A stretch of DNA of 64,000 bases from Sthenelais limicola (GCA_942159475.1 OW804095.1:53038773-53102772); one strand, 5' to 3'. Numbered from the stretch's first letter, positions 34,279 to 45,834 are shown. Notes: a model not told the origin generated them from the sequence alone. Numbers and translations are program-made.

Positions 34279-36328
34279 TATCCACTTACACGTCCAATTG
34301 GTACTACCGTCGACCGCCGACCGTCCGCCCTTGGCCACCGTCCGACGGTGGCTAGAGCGGACGGTGGCTATGGACGGTCCCCGGTATCTACTTACACGTC
34401 CAAATATGCTAGATGCTGACTGTCCAGATCGTGTATTAAATATATCTATGCCCTTCGGACCTAATCCTATAGAATATATTTAGCTACTTTACTAGTAATT
34501 ATCCACCCAGAGCTCGAGATATTAGTAAAATTATATTCTCAAAAATAAAAATATTAAATTTAAGATATATAAGTACTTATGTGTTGTATTAATGTTTACT
34601 TTCATTAGAATCTGCTTGATCTCATCTTTTCAAATATGATGATATCTCAGAATTCATTTTTTGCGACGTGACACATTTTTCCGGAACACATCACATGTAT
34701 ATTTTTTTAAAGAATTCTATTTTCACATTCAACAGAAAAATTGCAGACAAAGACTTCGCCCAAAAATTATTTCAGGTGATTTTCAAGGCAACCTGCCGTG
34801 ATCCATATTGGCAAAATTACACATATACTTGAAAAATGACTTGCATATTTAAGAACAATTTAGGACGACCTAGTGGCCGAGGTTTCAAATTGAAATTACA
34901 TACATTGTGGTATATGGATTGACTGCATAAATATGAGAAAATGAGAAAAATAGACAATAATGAAGGATGAAAAGAAATATTTCCTTACTATATAAATGAA
35001 ACAATTCTAGAGGGCGGAGAGAGAGAGGCCAAGCAAGCAGATTATTGATTTTTTATCTAAATTATTTATTTCTTTTTTAAATTGTTCATGGTCTTGCAAA
35101 TTTCGAATTCCAAGAGGTAAATCAGATTTGAAATGGTAGTTGAAAGTAAAAAAAAAATCATATGAATTAATCTACATCAATTCCAAACGAATAATAAACT
35201 CACCAATAATGCCTACACTGCAGTACTTCTAAATATTTTTTTAATTTCTAATTTGGTATACCATATTTCACCGATAAAGCACTTATTTTATTCAAGCCAT
35301 CCTTGCCCCCCGGCCCTTATTTTGTTTTAAAGAAATGGATACAGATGCAGAAATACATCTTTGATAAAAATAACAGTGTCTTTTGTATTCTTATAAGAGC
35401 CATCCTCCTGAAGGGGCTGGCACCCATACCTTTTGCCTTGGAATATAATTCTTAACTAGCAAACAGAGCCAGCTCATGAAAATATCCTTATCACCTCCCC
35501 CCCCCCCCCCCCCAACCACAAACCTGATTATTACTTTGCGTTTGTTGAAGTCACTTGCATTAATTCTCGGCAATATTCCACTATTTTGAACCCAAACGAT
35601 CCAGGTGGTTGTCCCTGGTCCCTGATCTTGCAAGACTGCGGTCATTTTGCTAACCCTATGTTCATTATTTTAGAATATAGAGGAGAATATAGCCTATATT
35701 TTCAGGAAATATAACCCCCAAACCTCTCATCTTAATTTCACTTTCTGTCTGACACGAATTATTCTTTAGCTCTTGTCATTGATATTTCATTAGCAGTCAT
35801 ATAATATCAATCTATAGATTAAACATTTAGACAAAAGAATCCTAAAAATAATTATAATTTAGAAAAATATATCGCCAAAGTAAAATTCTTATTAAAACCA
35901 GTCTTAAAATTTGGCACAGTGCACATTCGGCACAATTATATACCACAGATTTGAAATGGTAGTTGAAAGTAAAAAAAAAATCATATGAATTAATATACAT
36001 CAATTCTAAACGAATAATCATTGTATCAAGGTACTCCAAAGTACTTCAACACGTCAAGATAATGTACTCTGACCATAAGAACACTTTTAATGGCCAAAAA
36101 AAAAGAAAGACCAAAACGATTTTTTGGGTGGGGTCCCGTCGGACGGTGACCCTCCCGTCCAAATCTAAATTTTTAGATATGGACGGGAGGGTGTCCCGTC
36201 GAGGGACCGTCGGACGGGAGCACCCGACCGCTCGACGGTGGCTGTGGTATCCACTTGCACGTCGAGCGGTCGCTAGGGTAACCGTCCGACGGTGACCGCT
36301 CATCGGACGGTCGACGTGTATGTGGATA
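34279..36328. mobile_element. 2.05-kb GC-island TIR element, copy A
   Basis: The left end TATCCACTTACACGTC (34279-34294) and right end GACGTGTATGTGGATA (36313-36328) are 15/16 inverted repeats. Both ends run into GC-rich islands (34305-34400 and 36120-36325) packed with ACCGTCCGACGGT-like palindromes, while the interior is AT-rich. The right island includes a hairpin of GACCCTCCCGTCC against GGACGGGAGGGTGTC. No transposase was seen, and no target duplication is evident. Confidence 0.6.
35123..36018 (+). repeat. 73-bp direct repeat inside copy A
   Basis: Bases 35123-35195 and 35946-36018 are nearly identical (CAGATTTGAAATGGTAGTTG onward, two or three differences), 823 bp apart. They could mark the borders of an internal duplication or a nested insertion. 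Confidence 0.85.
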
Positions 36329-36838
36329 TCGTGCTGTACCTTCATATGAACAGATGGTCGAGTGTGAGTACCACCCGTACACTCAGCTTATATATGTAAG
36401 GATTCAGGAAGGATTTGAGATCAATCTGAGAAGGTCTCATGGTCCAGTCTCCATTTCGACTTGGGCATACATTTTTAACAATGCGTGACGATTTTCAAAA
36501 CCAGAATCGTACGTATCAACTACAACTAGTACAAGACAGTAACTAACACTGACACATACTAACCTTAGATATATACGAGGTAAGGAAGCAAGAGTAATAC
36601 GCCAAAAGCAAAGGTGAGATAGCGTAATAAAACTATTGTCCTTTTTCAGGTGGAAGCTTGTTTCCTCCTATTGATCCACGATATTTTCGATTGCAGTTAG
36701 TTTATTTACTACAAATAAATTTAAACTTTCAGGGAAGTGCGACTGAATATCGTCTAGGGGCAAGAACACACATGTCCAGCAAACATTTTCACAAACAAAA
36801 ACGCAGGCTGCAGGGGGAAGACCCAATAATTTCCCAGA

Positions 36839-38599
36839 ATGGCAAACAACGAGGGAGCCTCCAAAAACCTATTTAATTTCCGGTTTCTGATGTGGACCAT
36901 TTTCCTAACAACAGCAGCTTGCATTGTTATTGTTATCACATTTTCTAATAAAGATTTCTCACGGTGGAACCAACCAGAATTTAGAAATGTTCAACTTGAG
37001 AACAGCAGTATCAGCAAAGTTTTGAAAGTCTTGAAAGCAGTGCATAGATTGGTCACTAAGGAAACAAGGACGACATCTGGCTTGTCAAAAGAAGGAACAG
37101 CTCAGTTGCTGGAGCTGATCAACCCAGTCCTGGAAACATACTTTCCAGGGATTTCAAAAAGAGTCACTGCTTCCACTAAAAGCAAGAACTACACCCTGTC
37201 TAATGTAACAATCCTCTTAGATTTCACTAGACATGCAATGCCAACTCGTATTGAAGGTGCCATACAACAAATTAAGAAACTCTATCCAAATACAACAACA
37301 ATTATTGCAGTCAACACTTCAAAAGAGATCAACAAAATCATAGGAGATTCTAAAACCATCCATAGTGTCGAAATATCAAATCCATCACCTGCATTGAAAT
37401 GGAAGAAGCTTCTTTCGATGACAAATACCTCTGTTGTTCTCATCGGTAGGGAAATCATGTATGTGGACAATGAGACACAATTGCAAAATTCCCTATCTCG
37501 TCTTGTATCTATGAATGTTCCTGTAGTTGGTGGGGCATACAGGTTTGCTAATGGCTACTGGTTCATGGGTTGCCAACAGAGCACATTGAGAAACTATACC
37601 CTCATCTACACCTCAGGATATCACAAATCTACATCGAGCTGCCTCTACTGCGAACATGTGGACGGACCATTTCTCATAGTCACCCAACTATTGAGAGACA
37701 TGAAACTTGATGATGGACTGTTGAAGGAGGACTCCCTATTCAGAGATCTTTTTCTTAGACTCAAGTTAAAAGGATTAACGCCTGCTGTGTGTCCATTTTC
37801 TATGTTCCATGTCAATGACCGACCCACGGCCTTTTCTGTGGATTCTTGGATTAACCTTGCCAAGAAATGGGTGCTGCATTCTGTAAGAATCGACTCAACG
37901 GCTATTCATATACCCTGCAATATATACAAATACTCATGCGGAGGATCTGGAAGCGGTAAAAGCCTACACCCTTGCTGCATGGAAGACCTTTCTCAACAAA
38001 TCAAATTCCTAATTAAGACCTCACAGCAGAATGGGATAACTAGTGCTCTATATGCAGGTACGTTATTAGGTGCCATGAAGTACAGCGGAATCATACCGTG
38101 GGAATTAGATGCTGACATCTTATTCTACAACCCTCCATCCAATATGACCAGCTACAATACGGCTAAGACACTCGGGCCAATATTTAGCAAGGCTGGATAT
38201 AAGTTAATAGATACAAGTGGAACTTATAAATCATTCGCTTTGCACAAAAAAGGCTCAAACTGGAAGGTGGAATGGTTTGGGGGTTTTCATTTTAGAGATA
38301 TTGGGTGGGAGGAGCGCAACCCTCGCTATTCCTCTCTTCAGCTAGAACCAACCAAAGTAAACCTTGATGGAGAATGGTTAAGAACTACTGCAAATCCAGG
38401 CTTTTCCATGTGGTTGCATTACAAACCCAGCATCTACAAACATTCTCAGCATAACAATAACTACGGCCTGGGTTATGCAGCCAAGTACAAGCCTCGATCA
38501 TGGGTTCCATGTAAACAGCCAATATTAGGCCAACATAACTGTTTGGTGCAATATTCAACTGATGGGAATATACAATTTCAAGATGACCTTTTTCACTGA
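36839..38599 (+). CDS. FKRP: FKRP-like LicD-family ribitol-phosphate transferase, type II membrane protein
   Basis: A single-exon ORF of 586 codons. Residues about 16-35 (FLMWTIFLTTAACIVIVITF) form a signal-anchor, giving a Golgi type II topology. A stem and N-terminal domain follow, with several N-glycosylation sequons (NYT, NVT, NTT, NTS, NET). A zinc loop with C360, C367, C379 and C380 matches the C-x6-C plus CC layout of fukutin-related protein. The LicD/nucleotidyltransferase core begins at residue 407 (GTLLGAMKYSGIIPWELDAD), with acidic residues E422, D424 and D426. FKRP adds the second ribitol-5-phosphate to the matriglycan core of dystroglycan. Whether this is the strict orthologue or a paralogue is open, since it is longer than vertebrate FKRP (495 residues). 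The ATG at 36839 is the first in frame. Acceptor-like sites at 36650 and 36732 suggest a spliced 5' UTR. The stop overlaps a LINE target duplication. Confidence 0.85.
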   Translation: MANNEGASKNLFNFRFLMWTIFLTTAACIVIVITFSNKDFSRWNQPEFRNVQLENSSISKVLKVLKAVHRLVTKETRTTSGLSKEGTAQLLELINPVLETYFPGISKRVTASTKSKNYTLSNVTILLDFTRHAMPTRIEGAIQQIKKLYPNTTTIIAVNTSKEINKIIGDSKTIHSVEISNPSPALKWKKLLSMTNTSVVLIGREIMYVDNETQLQNSLSRLVSMNVPVVGGAYRFANGYWFMGCQQSTLRNYTLIYTSGYHKSTSSCLYCEHVDGPFLIVTQLLRDMKLDDGLLKEDSLFRDLFLRLKLKGLTPAVCPFSMFHVNDRPTAFSVDSWINLAKKWVLHSVRIDSTAIHIPCNIYKYSCGGSGSGKSLHPCCMEDLSQQIKFLIKTSQQNGITSALYAGTLLGAMKYSGIIPWELDADILFYNPPSNMTSYNTAKTLGPIFSKAGYKLIDTSGTYKSFALHKKGSNWKVEWFGGFHFRDIGWEERNPRYSSLQLEPTKVNLDGEWLRTTANPGFSMWLHYKPSIYKHSQHNNNYGLGYAAKYKPRSWVPCKQPILGQHNCLVQYSTDGNIQFQDDLFH

Positions 38600-38602
38600 A
38601 TT

Positions 38603-39862
38603 GTTTTGTTTTTGTTTTTACACAACGATTTTATTCAAGGTATCCTGCCTTCTGGGCTTCTACAATGCTAATGAATACGAAGTTGCTGGAAAGGAAACAT
38701 CTGATTGACCTGAGTGTACGCTAGGAAGAGCAAGAAGCTTCGAGGGGGGCAGGGCAGGGTCACGAGCGAAAATGATAATGCCTTGGAATATGAGGCCTCT
38801 GAAACTAAGAGTTACTTTTTGGAAGGGGGATCACTGTTTTAGTCTGGTTATGAATTCTTCTAAGTCTTCATACACCCTCTTCCACGTATTCCTCACGTCC
38901 TTGGACACATCCTGAACTCTAAAAGTATACAGTTGCACTTTACATCTCATTCTTAGTTCGTAAATTGCTCACAGGGTGTCTACTCTACCCTCCCCGAACA
39001 GTTTCTGCCTATGTATGAAGGCCTTAACAATTAACATGATCCAGTTTATTATTTTGGAATTGGTGTTTGTCACTGTTATACCGAACATAATGGACAAAAC
39101 GTTAATGTCTATGCGGTTATGGACTCTGTGTACAAGCATGTTAAATTGCCCCTAGCATCGTTATTTAAGTGACCGCTTTCATATATCCAGGTCAACACCT
39201 CTCTCCACAAAAACTCTGTTCTTCTACACTCAACGAAGAAGTGTACAATATCGTCCCTGTTGTTACAATAGCTACATTTAGTGTTGGCCCTAATTTGCTT
39301 GCATTTAAGGAACTCATTACAAGTTATGGCGTTGTGCAATAACCTATATTGCAGCACATGTATTCTTGCCTCCATGCACACCTTATAAGGTAAAGAGAAA
39401 TGATATTTCCAGTCTATCAAATCAAATTGTGAGTCGCTTAGTTTCAATAATCCCTGCCATTTATCGAATTTCTCCCATTTGGGTTTTTTCTTTGACACTA
39501 TTACCATGGTGTATTTGTTTCGATGTACAACCTAGTAAATCAACAATTGCTCCACCAATAGAGATATCAACTTCACCTATTTCTAGGAAGGGATCGGTAC
39601 CCTTTATCAATTGTATCCATTCAGGGGGGATAGCAGCTCTGAGGTGTTTACGTTGAGCGTATGGCGGATAAAACTTATAGTTAGTTAGAATTTCCTTGTA
39701 CGACATTAAATACCCTCTCTCGTTAAAAAGGTCTCCAATGGCAGTAATGCCATGCTCTTCCCACAACTCCCAGTGCAGCATCTGACCTTTGTGCCTGATG
39801 AACTTGTTAAAAGAACACTCTCTCGTGTAGTATTTGGTTAACCGACGTCGGACAGATCCTAT
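38603..39862 (-). mobile_element. 5'-truncated L1/Tx1-like LINE in the FKRP-like 3' UTR
   Basis: The insertion is bounded by 14-bp target duplications TTTTTCACTGAATT at 38589-38602 and 39863-39876. Its 3' tail (TAAAAACAAAAACAAAAC on the - strand) touches the left copy. The - strand encodes the LINE C-terminal end: LHWELWEEHGITAIGDLF, AAIPPEWIQLIKG, the zinc-knuckle TKCSYCNNRDDIVHFFVEC, and the terminal helix region seen also at 43692-44140. A premature stop lies near 39110. The host ORF stop TGA (38597-38599) lies inside the left duplication, so the coding sequence is untouched but its own 3' UTR resumes only at 39877. Confidence 0.93.
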
Positions 39863-39985
39863 TTTTTCACTGAATTATCTATGTAAATATTTTTAGGTGG
39901 ATTCTTGATATTGTTATGACTGGTGTAACATAAATGGTAACGAATTATATGAGTTTGAAGATGGTCTTTATTCCTTCTAAAGCTC

Positions 39986-41468
39986 GGCTTCCACTTACAC
40001 GTCGGTCGGTACCACGCGGTCACTGTCGAACGGTGCCATGGCGCTTTTTGACCGACGTGCAAGTGGATACCGAGGGGATGGTCGGACGGTCGCATGGGAC
40101 CGTTTGACCGTCCATGGCTCCCGTTCCACGGTCCATGCTCCGGTCAAAGATGTCAGGGTGTACTTCTTTGACCGGAGGGGCAGCTGTCAAGGGACGGTCA
40201 AAAGTGACCAAGGCAAAAAAAAAAATTCTTTTTTTAGGTATTTATGGTAATACCGAAGTTTGTCATTATCTCTGATACCTCTGGTTGGCACATGTGAATA
40301 TTTTGCAGTACATTTGTACGTTTATTTTAAGTTTATTTTTATCGTTTCACTTAATTTTTTATTAATTTAGGGCCATTTTAGGCATATTTTACTACCTATT
40401 TCGATATGTGGGTGTTTTCCTGGTGGCGAATATGCTTATGACCATTTTGGTGAATGGTTTGGAGTTCATCTGTATATTTATTATTATCATTTCTATTGAT
40501 TTATGATTAATTATAGGTATTTTTAGTGATTATTTCGACTATTTTGACTTAAAAAGTGGAAATATGTATGAGTATTTGTTAGTATTAAGTAATATTTTTA
40601 CTCTGAGCATTGTATTACTCTCACCTGTGGCGACGATATAATAATAATGTCTGAGAATTGACTATAATTATTAAATAAGTTTTCTAGTGCTGAGTAAATA
40701 TTCATTGCAATATCGGCAGAGATTCTGGCATAAGAACTTTGAAAATATGGTTTCCACAGCCTCATTTTTGCCAAGGAATTCGAATAAAGTGGTATTATTT
40801 CTCTCTTACTTCCCTTTTACCAGCAGCGAGTTTTCACTTTTAAATACTTCTATGAACATTTCCACTAGTTGGCTGTGACGGCCGCTCTTTGTCTGAAAGT
40901 GCTAAAAACGATGAGTTTCTGAAAAGGTAATATAGGGTGGGGGGGGGGGGGTGTCTGGTAGGTCTGAGAAGCAACAATTTTGATTTTCTCCACGAGATCT
41001 TAATATAGAATGTAATGAGAGCCGTGTCTAGGAGCCTGTATACGATGCCCACCAGTTTTTACAGACCTCAGTATCTCTCGAGAGGCCGCTAGGCCTCGAG
41101 AGAGATACTGAAATGAAAAAAAATAAATCGAAATGAAAAAAAATAAATCTACATATCAACGCCAAAATATTCACCAAAATCAGGGACCAGAAAATAGAAA
41201 ATATGACCAGAAATGTCCGTACCCTAATGAATCAAATGTCTGGTGGTCCCTAGGGGACCGTCCGACGTACAAGTGGATACCATGGACCGTCGAGCGGTGC
41301 CGCCTAGTGGACCGTCCAACGGTGACCATGGTGGGCTCTTTTTGACGTGCATGTGAGTACCGAGGACGGTCAACAGCGACGGTCAAAAATGGCCATCGGT
41401 GGTCACCGTTCGACCGTCGCCACTGGCCACTCTTGACGGTGGTCACGTTTGACGTGTAAGTGGAAGCC
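39986..41468. mobile_element. 1.48-kb GC-island TIR element, copy B
   Basis: GGCTTCCACTTACACGTC (39986-40003) and GACGTGTAAGTGGAAGCC (41451-41468) are perfect 18-bp inverted repeats, related to the ends of copy A. GC islands at both ends (39986-40210 and 41255-41468) are full of GACGGT/ACCGTC motifs around an AT-rich interior without coding sequence. Internal copies of GACGTGCAAGTGGATACC-like strings lie at about 40059 and 41265. Confidence 0.7.
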
Positions 41469-43614
41469 CTATTTAATATGATATTATAACCTAGTTGGAA
41501 TTTGGTAGGCAACTACCTAACCCTGGTCCGTTGCACCTGTTAAGTAGTCTACCATGAGGTAATTAAGCCTCTGCTCTTGATTGGCAGGTGCAATGCGACC
41601 AATGAGAGAAGAATAATGAAACATTACTGAGCTAGCCTCCGAACAGGTAGGAGCTAGGGTAGAGCTATATAGAAGAAATGAATATTTAGTAAGCTATAGT
41701 ATAGGTATATGTTTATATGACACAATGATGTATAACAATATGACAATGCTGTAATTAACATGGTTGCTCAGGGTGAGAGGCCAGTGTACCTGTCTGGTGC
41801 TACCATTATATAAGTGGAATTTCTGTCACAGGTTTCGTTAAGTTCTGCTACGGTCTTAATACTCAAGACTAGAATGTGTAGAATTCGTGAAGATTGAATA
41901 TCTTAAGAGGAAACAACACTAATTAAATTAAGACATCTGCTCCCGGTAAGATGCAGGTGGGTATATATATGGCTAGCACCGTCATATAATATTGTGAGGA
42001 CTATTATCTGTATAAGAGATGGTTTACCCGAATAAAAAGAAAATTGAGTAATTACAATATATAAAAAGTATATAAAAAGTATTAACAAAATTCGTTTCAC
42101 TTGTACTGACATGGGTATGTGGCTCACTAAGCATACTGAATACTCATTAATATACTGTGTATAGCTGATCGAAGGATCTCCGTTAAAGATGCATTGATCG
42201 ACATGATGTTATATGGCCGGTGGCTGCCGGAGGAACATAACTATTGTTGTTTTTCAACTCATGGTCGATGTTTAAAAAAAATAATCGACAAAATTAATAC
42301 CAACATCATAGAAACAGCAGTTGCAATAGTTTTTGTTAAAATTCAGGGACACAATAACATCAGCTGTCGTTCATTCTGAAACATTTATATGAAAGAAAAT
42401 TTCAGTTGAGTCACAGTTCGTGGGGGGGGGGGGGGGGGGGAGAGGTATTATATAGGCCTATATAGAGAGAATGGGACGAGCCCGCAATAATCGAAAATTT
42501 ATTGGACGAGATTCGTCCATATAAGCACGATGCCGTAGGCAGAGTGCTTATGTGGACGAATCAAGTCCAATAAATTTTTCGATTATTGCTGGCGAGTTCG
42601 ATTCTATATTTATTATATGTGCATAAAATTTGATCATATGTTATCAGATATCACAGGAAAAAATGTTAAAAAAGTCTCAGAGAGCCCCACTGCCCCACTG
42701 ACAGCCCCAGTGACAGCCCCGCTGACAGCCCCGTTAGTAGGCCTCAACAGAGCCTACTGTGTGCTACTGAAATTGTTGAATTAAAACGTTCATATCGCGG
42801 CCATTTCTTGAGCCTACATTAATAAAACTTATATCATTCAATAGAGAATTTAATGCTCTATTTAATGATTTAATTTAATGCTCTATTAGCATTGGAGAGC
42901 CAAAGCTCCGCGAAGCATATCAACAGAGCTATTTTTAGACAACTACATTTTTATAGGACGCGTCCTATATGAATATTTTTATAGCACCCCACTTATAGCA
43001 CCTCTCATATAGCATGCGCATATAATAAAAAGCTCTTTGTTTACACTATATCTTATAAATTATGTGTATCACCATATATATTCTGTGTTTCCAAAGGAAA
43101 CAAATTCTCCATATCAACTATTTGTGCGCAATGTCAAGTCATAGTTTCAGAACTTTAAATTTTGCTCAACTGAAAATGCATAATATTTAATTAAAAGTGC
43201 TTATATTTAATTATATGTGTAAATTTTGTAATAATAATATTATATGGTTTTATTGTCCTAGATATATTTAAACGTACGCAGTGCTCCCACCTGCGGGAAT
43301 GCAATAAACATATTTATAAAAAAACATGCCACTAGATATATTTAAACATACTGTTAATATGGTCGGTGGTGAATTGAACATGTTAAATATGGCATGTTTA
43401 GGGTTAAGGAAATGGGTTAATGTATGCAGACTACAGAAGGCACACACATGCACGGGTGTCCTCTCTAAATGGGTGTCCTCTCTAAAGCTATACAGTGGCC
43501 TTCATGGATTTACTGCAGTGAAGGTAGCAAGTTGTCAATCAAACAAGGAAGGTTTTAAGTTTATAGGTTGAGAACGTTTATTTTTGATTAATCGACTCAA
43601 GTCTTCAGTAAAAC
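41469..43614. other. Gene-free region with small foldbacks
   Basis: No coding sequence was recognised. It holds a G run at 42421-42440, the 106-bp foldback at 42484-42589, and a short minisatellite at 42690-42735 (four copies of TGACAGCCCC with changes). A 41-bp block at 43506-43546 is repeated at 45169-45209. Confidence 0.5.
42484..42589. mobile_element. 106-bp foldback (miniature element)
   Basis: GCAATAATCGAAAATTTATT at the left is mirrored by AATAAATTTTTCGATTATTGC at the right. The pairing continues through GGACGA-ATTCGTCC and ATAAGCAC/GTGCTTAT to a loop of about 16 bases, giving nearly full self-complementarity. Confidence 0.8.
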
Positions 43615-43619
43615 TGAAG

Positions 43620-44262
43620 CAAAAAGTTGAAAAAAAACTTTGTCGAAAAAAAGTTGGTCGAAAAAATAGTTGGTCGAAAAAAAAAAGTTGGATGGATCAT
43701 GTTAATTGTTAAGGCCTTCATACATAGGCAGAAACTGTTCGGGGAGGGTAGAGTAGACACCCTGTCAGCAATTTACGAACTAAGAATGAGAAGTAAGGTG
43801 CAACTGTATGCTTTTAGAGTTCAGGATGTGTCCAAGGACGTGAGGAACGCGTGGAAGAGCGTGTATGAAGACTTAGAAGAATTCATAACCAGACTAAAAC
43901 AGTGATCCCCTTCCAAAAAGTAACTTAGTTTCAGAGGCCTCATATTCCAAGGCATTATCATTTTCGCTCGTGACCCCGCCCTCCCCCCCTCAAAGCTTCT
44001 TGCTCTTCCTAGCGTACACTCAGGTCAATCAGATGTTTCCTTTCCAGCAACTTCGTATTCATTAGCATTGTAGAAGCCCAGAAGGCAGGATACCTTGAAT
44101 AAAATCATTGTGTAAAAACAAAAACAAAAAAACAAAAAAAGTTGGTCGAAAAAATAGTTGGTCGAAAAAAAAGTTGGTTAAAAAAAAGTTGTTCGAAAAA
44201 GAAGTTGGGTCGAAAAAAAAGTTGGCCGAAAAAAGAAGTTGGGTTGAAAGAAAAAAGTGATT
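43620..44262 (+). repeat. GTTGGTCGAAAAAA minisatellite interrupted by a LINE
   Basis: Units of about 14-17 bp, GTTGGTCGAAAAAA with variable A length and substitutions, occur at 43620-43691 and resume at 44141-44262. The two halves were one array before the LINE inserted. Confidence 0.88.
43692..44140 (+). mobile_element. LINE 3' end inserted in a minisatellite
   Basis: The + strand encodes the last part of the same LINE family as 38603-39862: IVKAFIHRQKLFGEGRVDTL, then YELRMRSKVQLYAFR, stop at 43903-43905. A closely similar 3' UTR follows, with a tail of A runs broken by C. It is truncated on its 5' side. The C-rich segment after the stop (43975-44010) is almost the same as 38735-38765 in the inverted copy. 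Confidence 0.9.
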
Positions 44263-44598
44263 ATTACCTTTGTGGTTGGGAGCAATTAAATGACTTAGTT
44301 CAGATTCATGAACTTTAACAAAAATGCTCAACAATGAGTTCTTGTCACTATAGTCTGTCTAAAAAGTAGTTGAATCGTGATTCCTTAGCCCTTTAAGGGG
44401 AGGGAAAAGTGGGAGATTTTGTATTTCTATTTATGAAGTTCATAATGATGACAAGGACTTAATTGTCAACACTTTGACCATCAAGTCGCCCATTGCAATC
44501 AACCATGGAGAAACAGGGCCAGTATAATCAGCTCTTCCTTCCATCTAAGCAAAACAACAGCTGCTGCATATCTAACAGAGGCAGCGCAATACAATACA

Positions 44599-45045
44599 GG
44601 GGCCCGTTGCATGAGGTATCGTTAAGTAAAAATCGTGTCCTTAAAATATCCTTAACACCTTACTGTTGCACCAGCCAATATTGTGTCCTTAAGTCATGTT
44701 ACGTGTCCTTAAATGGCAGTTTTTAACGACGTGCCTTTGAGCATGGGATATCCTTATCGTAGCGCTAAATGATTTCCATTGTCTGTTATACAATACTGTG
44801 AGTATTTACAAAAGTATTTTTTCTCAGAAATGGTGATGATACATATGAATAGTGGATTTCATGATTTAAAATAATTTTCTTATGTACAAAAATGACAAAA
44901 TGTATGGGTATGTTCCTACCAGACTGGTTACGGATACGACAGGGCTCATGCAACACTGGCAAAATCGTATTGTTAATATATCCTTAACGTATCCTTAATA
45001 TAATGTTAACGCTACAATATCACCAAAAGTGGTGCAACGGGCCCC
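44599..45045. mobile_element. 447-bp MITE with GGGGCCCGTTGCA ends
   Basis: GGGGCCCGTTGCA (44599-44611) and TGCAACGGGCCCC (45033-45045) are perfect 13-bp inverted repeats. Both flanks inside carry repeated TCCTTAAC/GTTAAG motifs. No ORF was seen. Confidence 0.75.
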
Positions 45046-45339
45046 AGGAGGAGGCCTGTCATAGTCCTTCACCTCCTCACCAATAGTGGCTCAGTTTGAC
45101 CAATGGGGGAGAGGATGATTTTGATTGACAGGTGGAAGAGGTGGTGGGAGGGGTGTCATAAACTTCAGGGATTTACTGCAGGGAAGGTAGCAAGTTGTCA
45201 ATCAAACAATCCTTGTACATAGGTGCAAGGTTAGGAGTGGTTGTGTGAATTAGATATCAGAGATGGGTATCGAGATATCCTCCCAGATAAGGCTCCACAC
45301 TCCTCCACACTAACACCTAACACAACGCCACAATCTATA

Positions 45340-45563
45340 ACACAAACTTGCTGTTTTGGATGATTGACAGAATGGTACACCAATCATTATCATTCTCCGT
45401 TTGTAACGGAGAATGTAAAAAGGAGAGTATTAGAAGAAGCAATATTGCAAGAATAAAAAGTTTATGGAATTTACTACCTATAAATGTAAGACAAATATTA
45501 GATAAAAAAGTGTTCTCTGTGGCCACAAAGAAAATACTTAGAGAGTTTTTTTGTTTTTTTTAA
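45340..45563 (+). pseudogene. LINE reverse transcriptase C-terminal fragment
   Basis: The frame includes RSNIARIKSLWNLLPINVRQ and SVATKKILREFF before a stop at 45561-45563. This is the SLWN-LP signature and terminal helix of CR1/Jockey RT C-termini. The upstream part is missing and the frame ends in a T-rich stretch. Confidence 0.55.
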
Positions 45564-45585
45564 AAGGTTTCATTCAACATAATAT

Positions 45586-45834
45586 CGGAACTCCACTATA
45601 GGTAAAAAACGGCGCCAACAGGCAAAAACGGCTGCGACGAATTTTTTGCGGCGAAATATCTAATCAAGTTAGATATTTTGCAATTGTTGGCAACAAATAA
45701 ATGTGTTGCCAACAACCTATTTTACCCCCTCATCTACTAGTATTTTTAGTCATGTCGAATTTTTCCGAATTTTTAGAAATGTCGGCGACGAATTTTGCCT
45801 GTTGGCGCCGTTTTTTACCTATAGTGGAGTTCCG
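45586..45834. mobile_element. 249-bp MITE with perfect inverted repeats of about 42 bp
   Basis: The left arm starts CGGAACTCCACTATAGG and runs through AAAAAACGGCGCCAACAGGC. The right arm is its exact reverse complement, ending GTGGAGTTCCG at 45834. The centre is AT-rich and also holds CGACGAATTTT in both orientations. Confidence 0.88.

Noticed and set aside
35963..36382. Arg/Ser-rich frames on both strands over the GC island
   Set aside because: They come from palindromic GACGGT repeats, open on both strands, and lie inside a TIR element.
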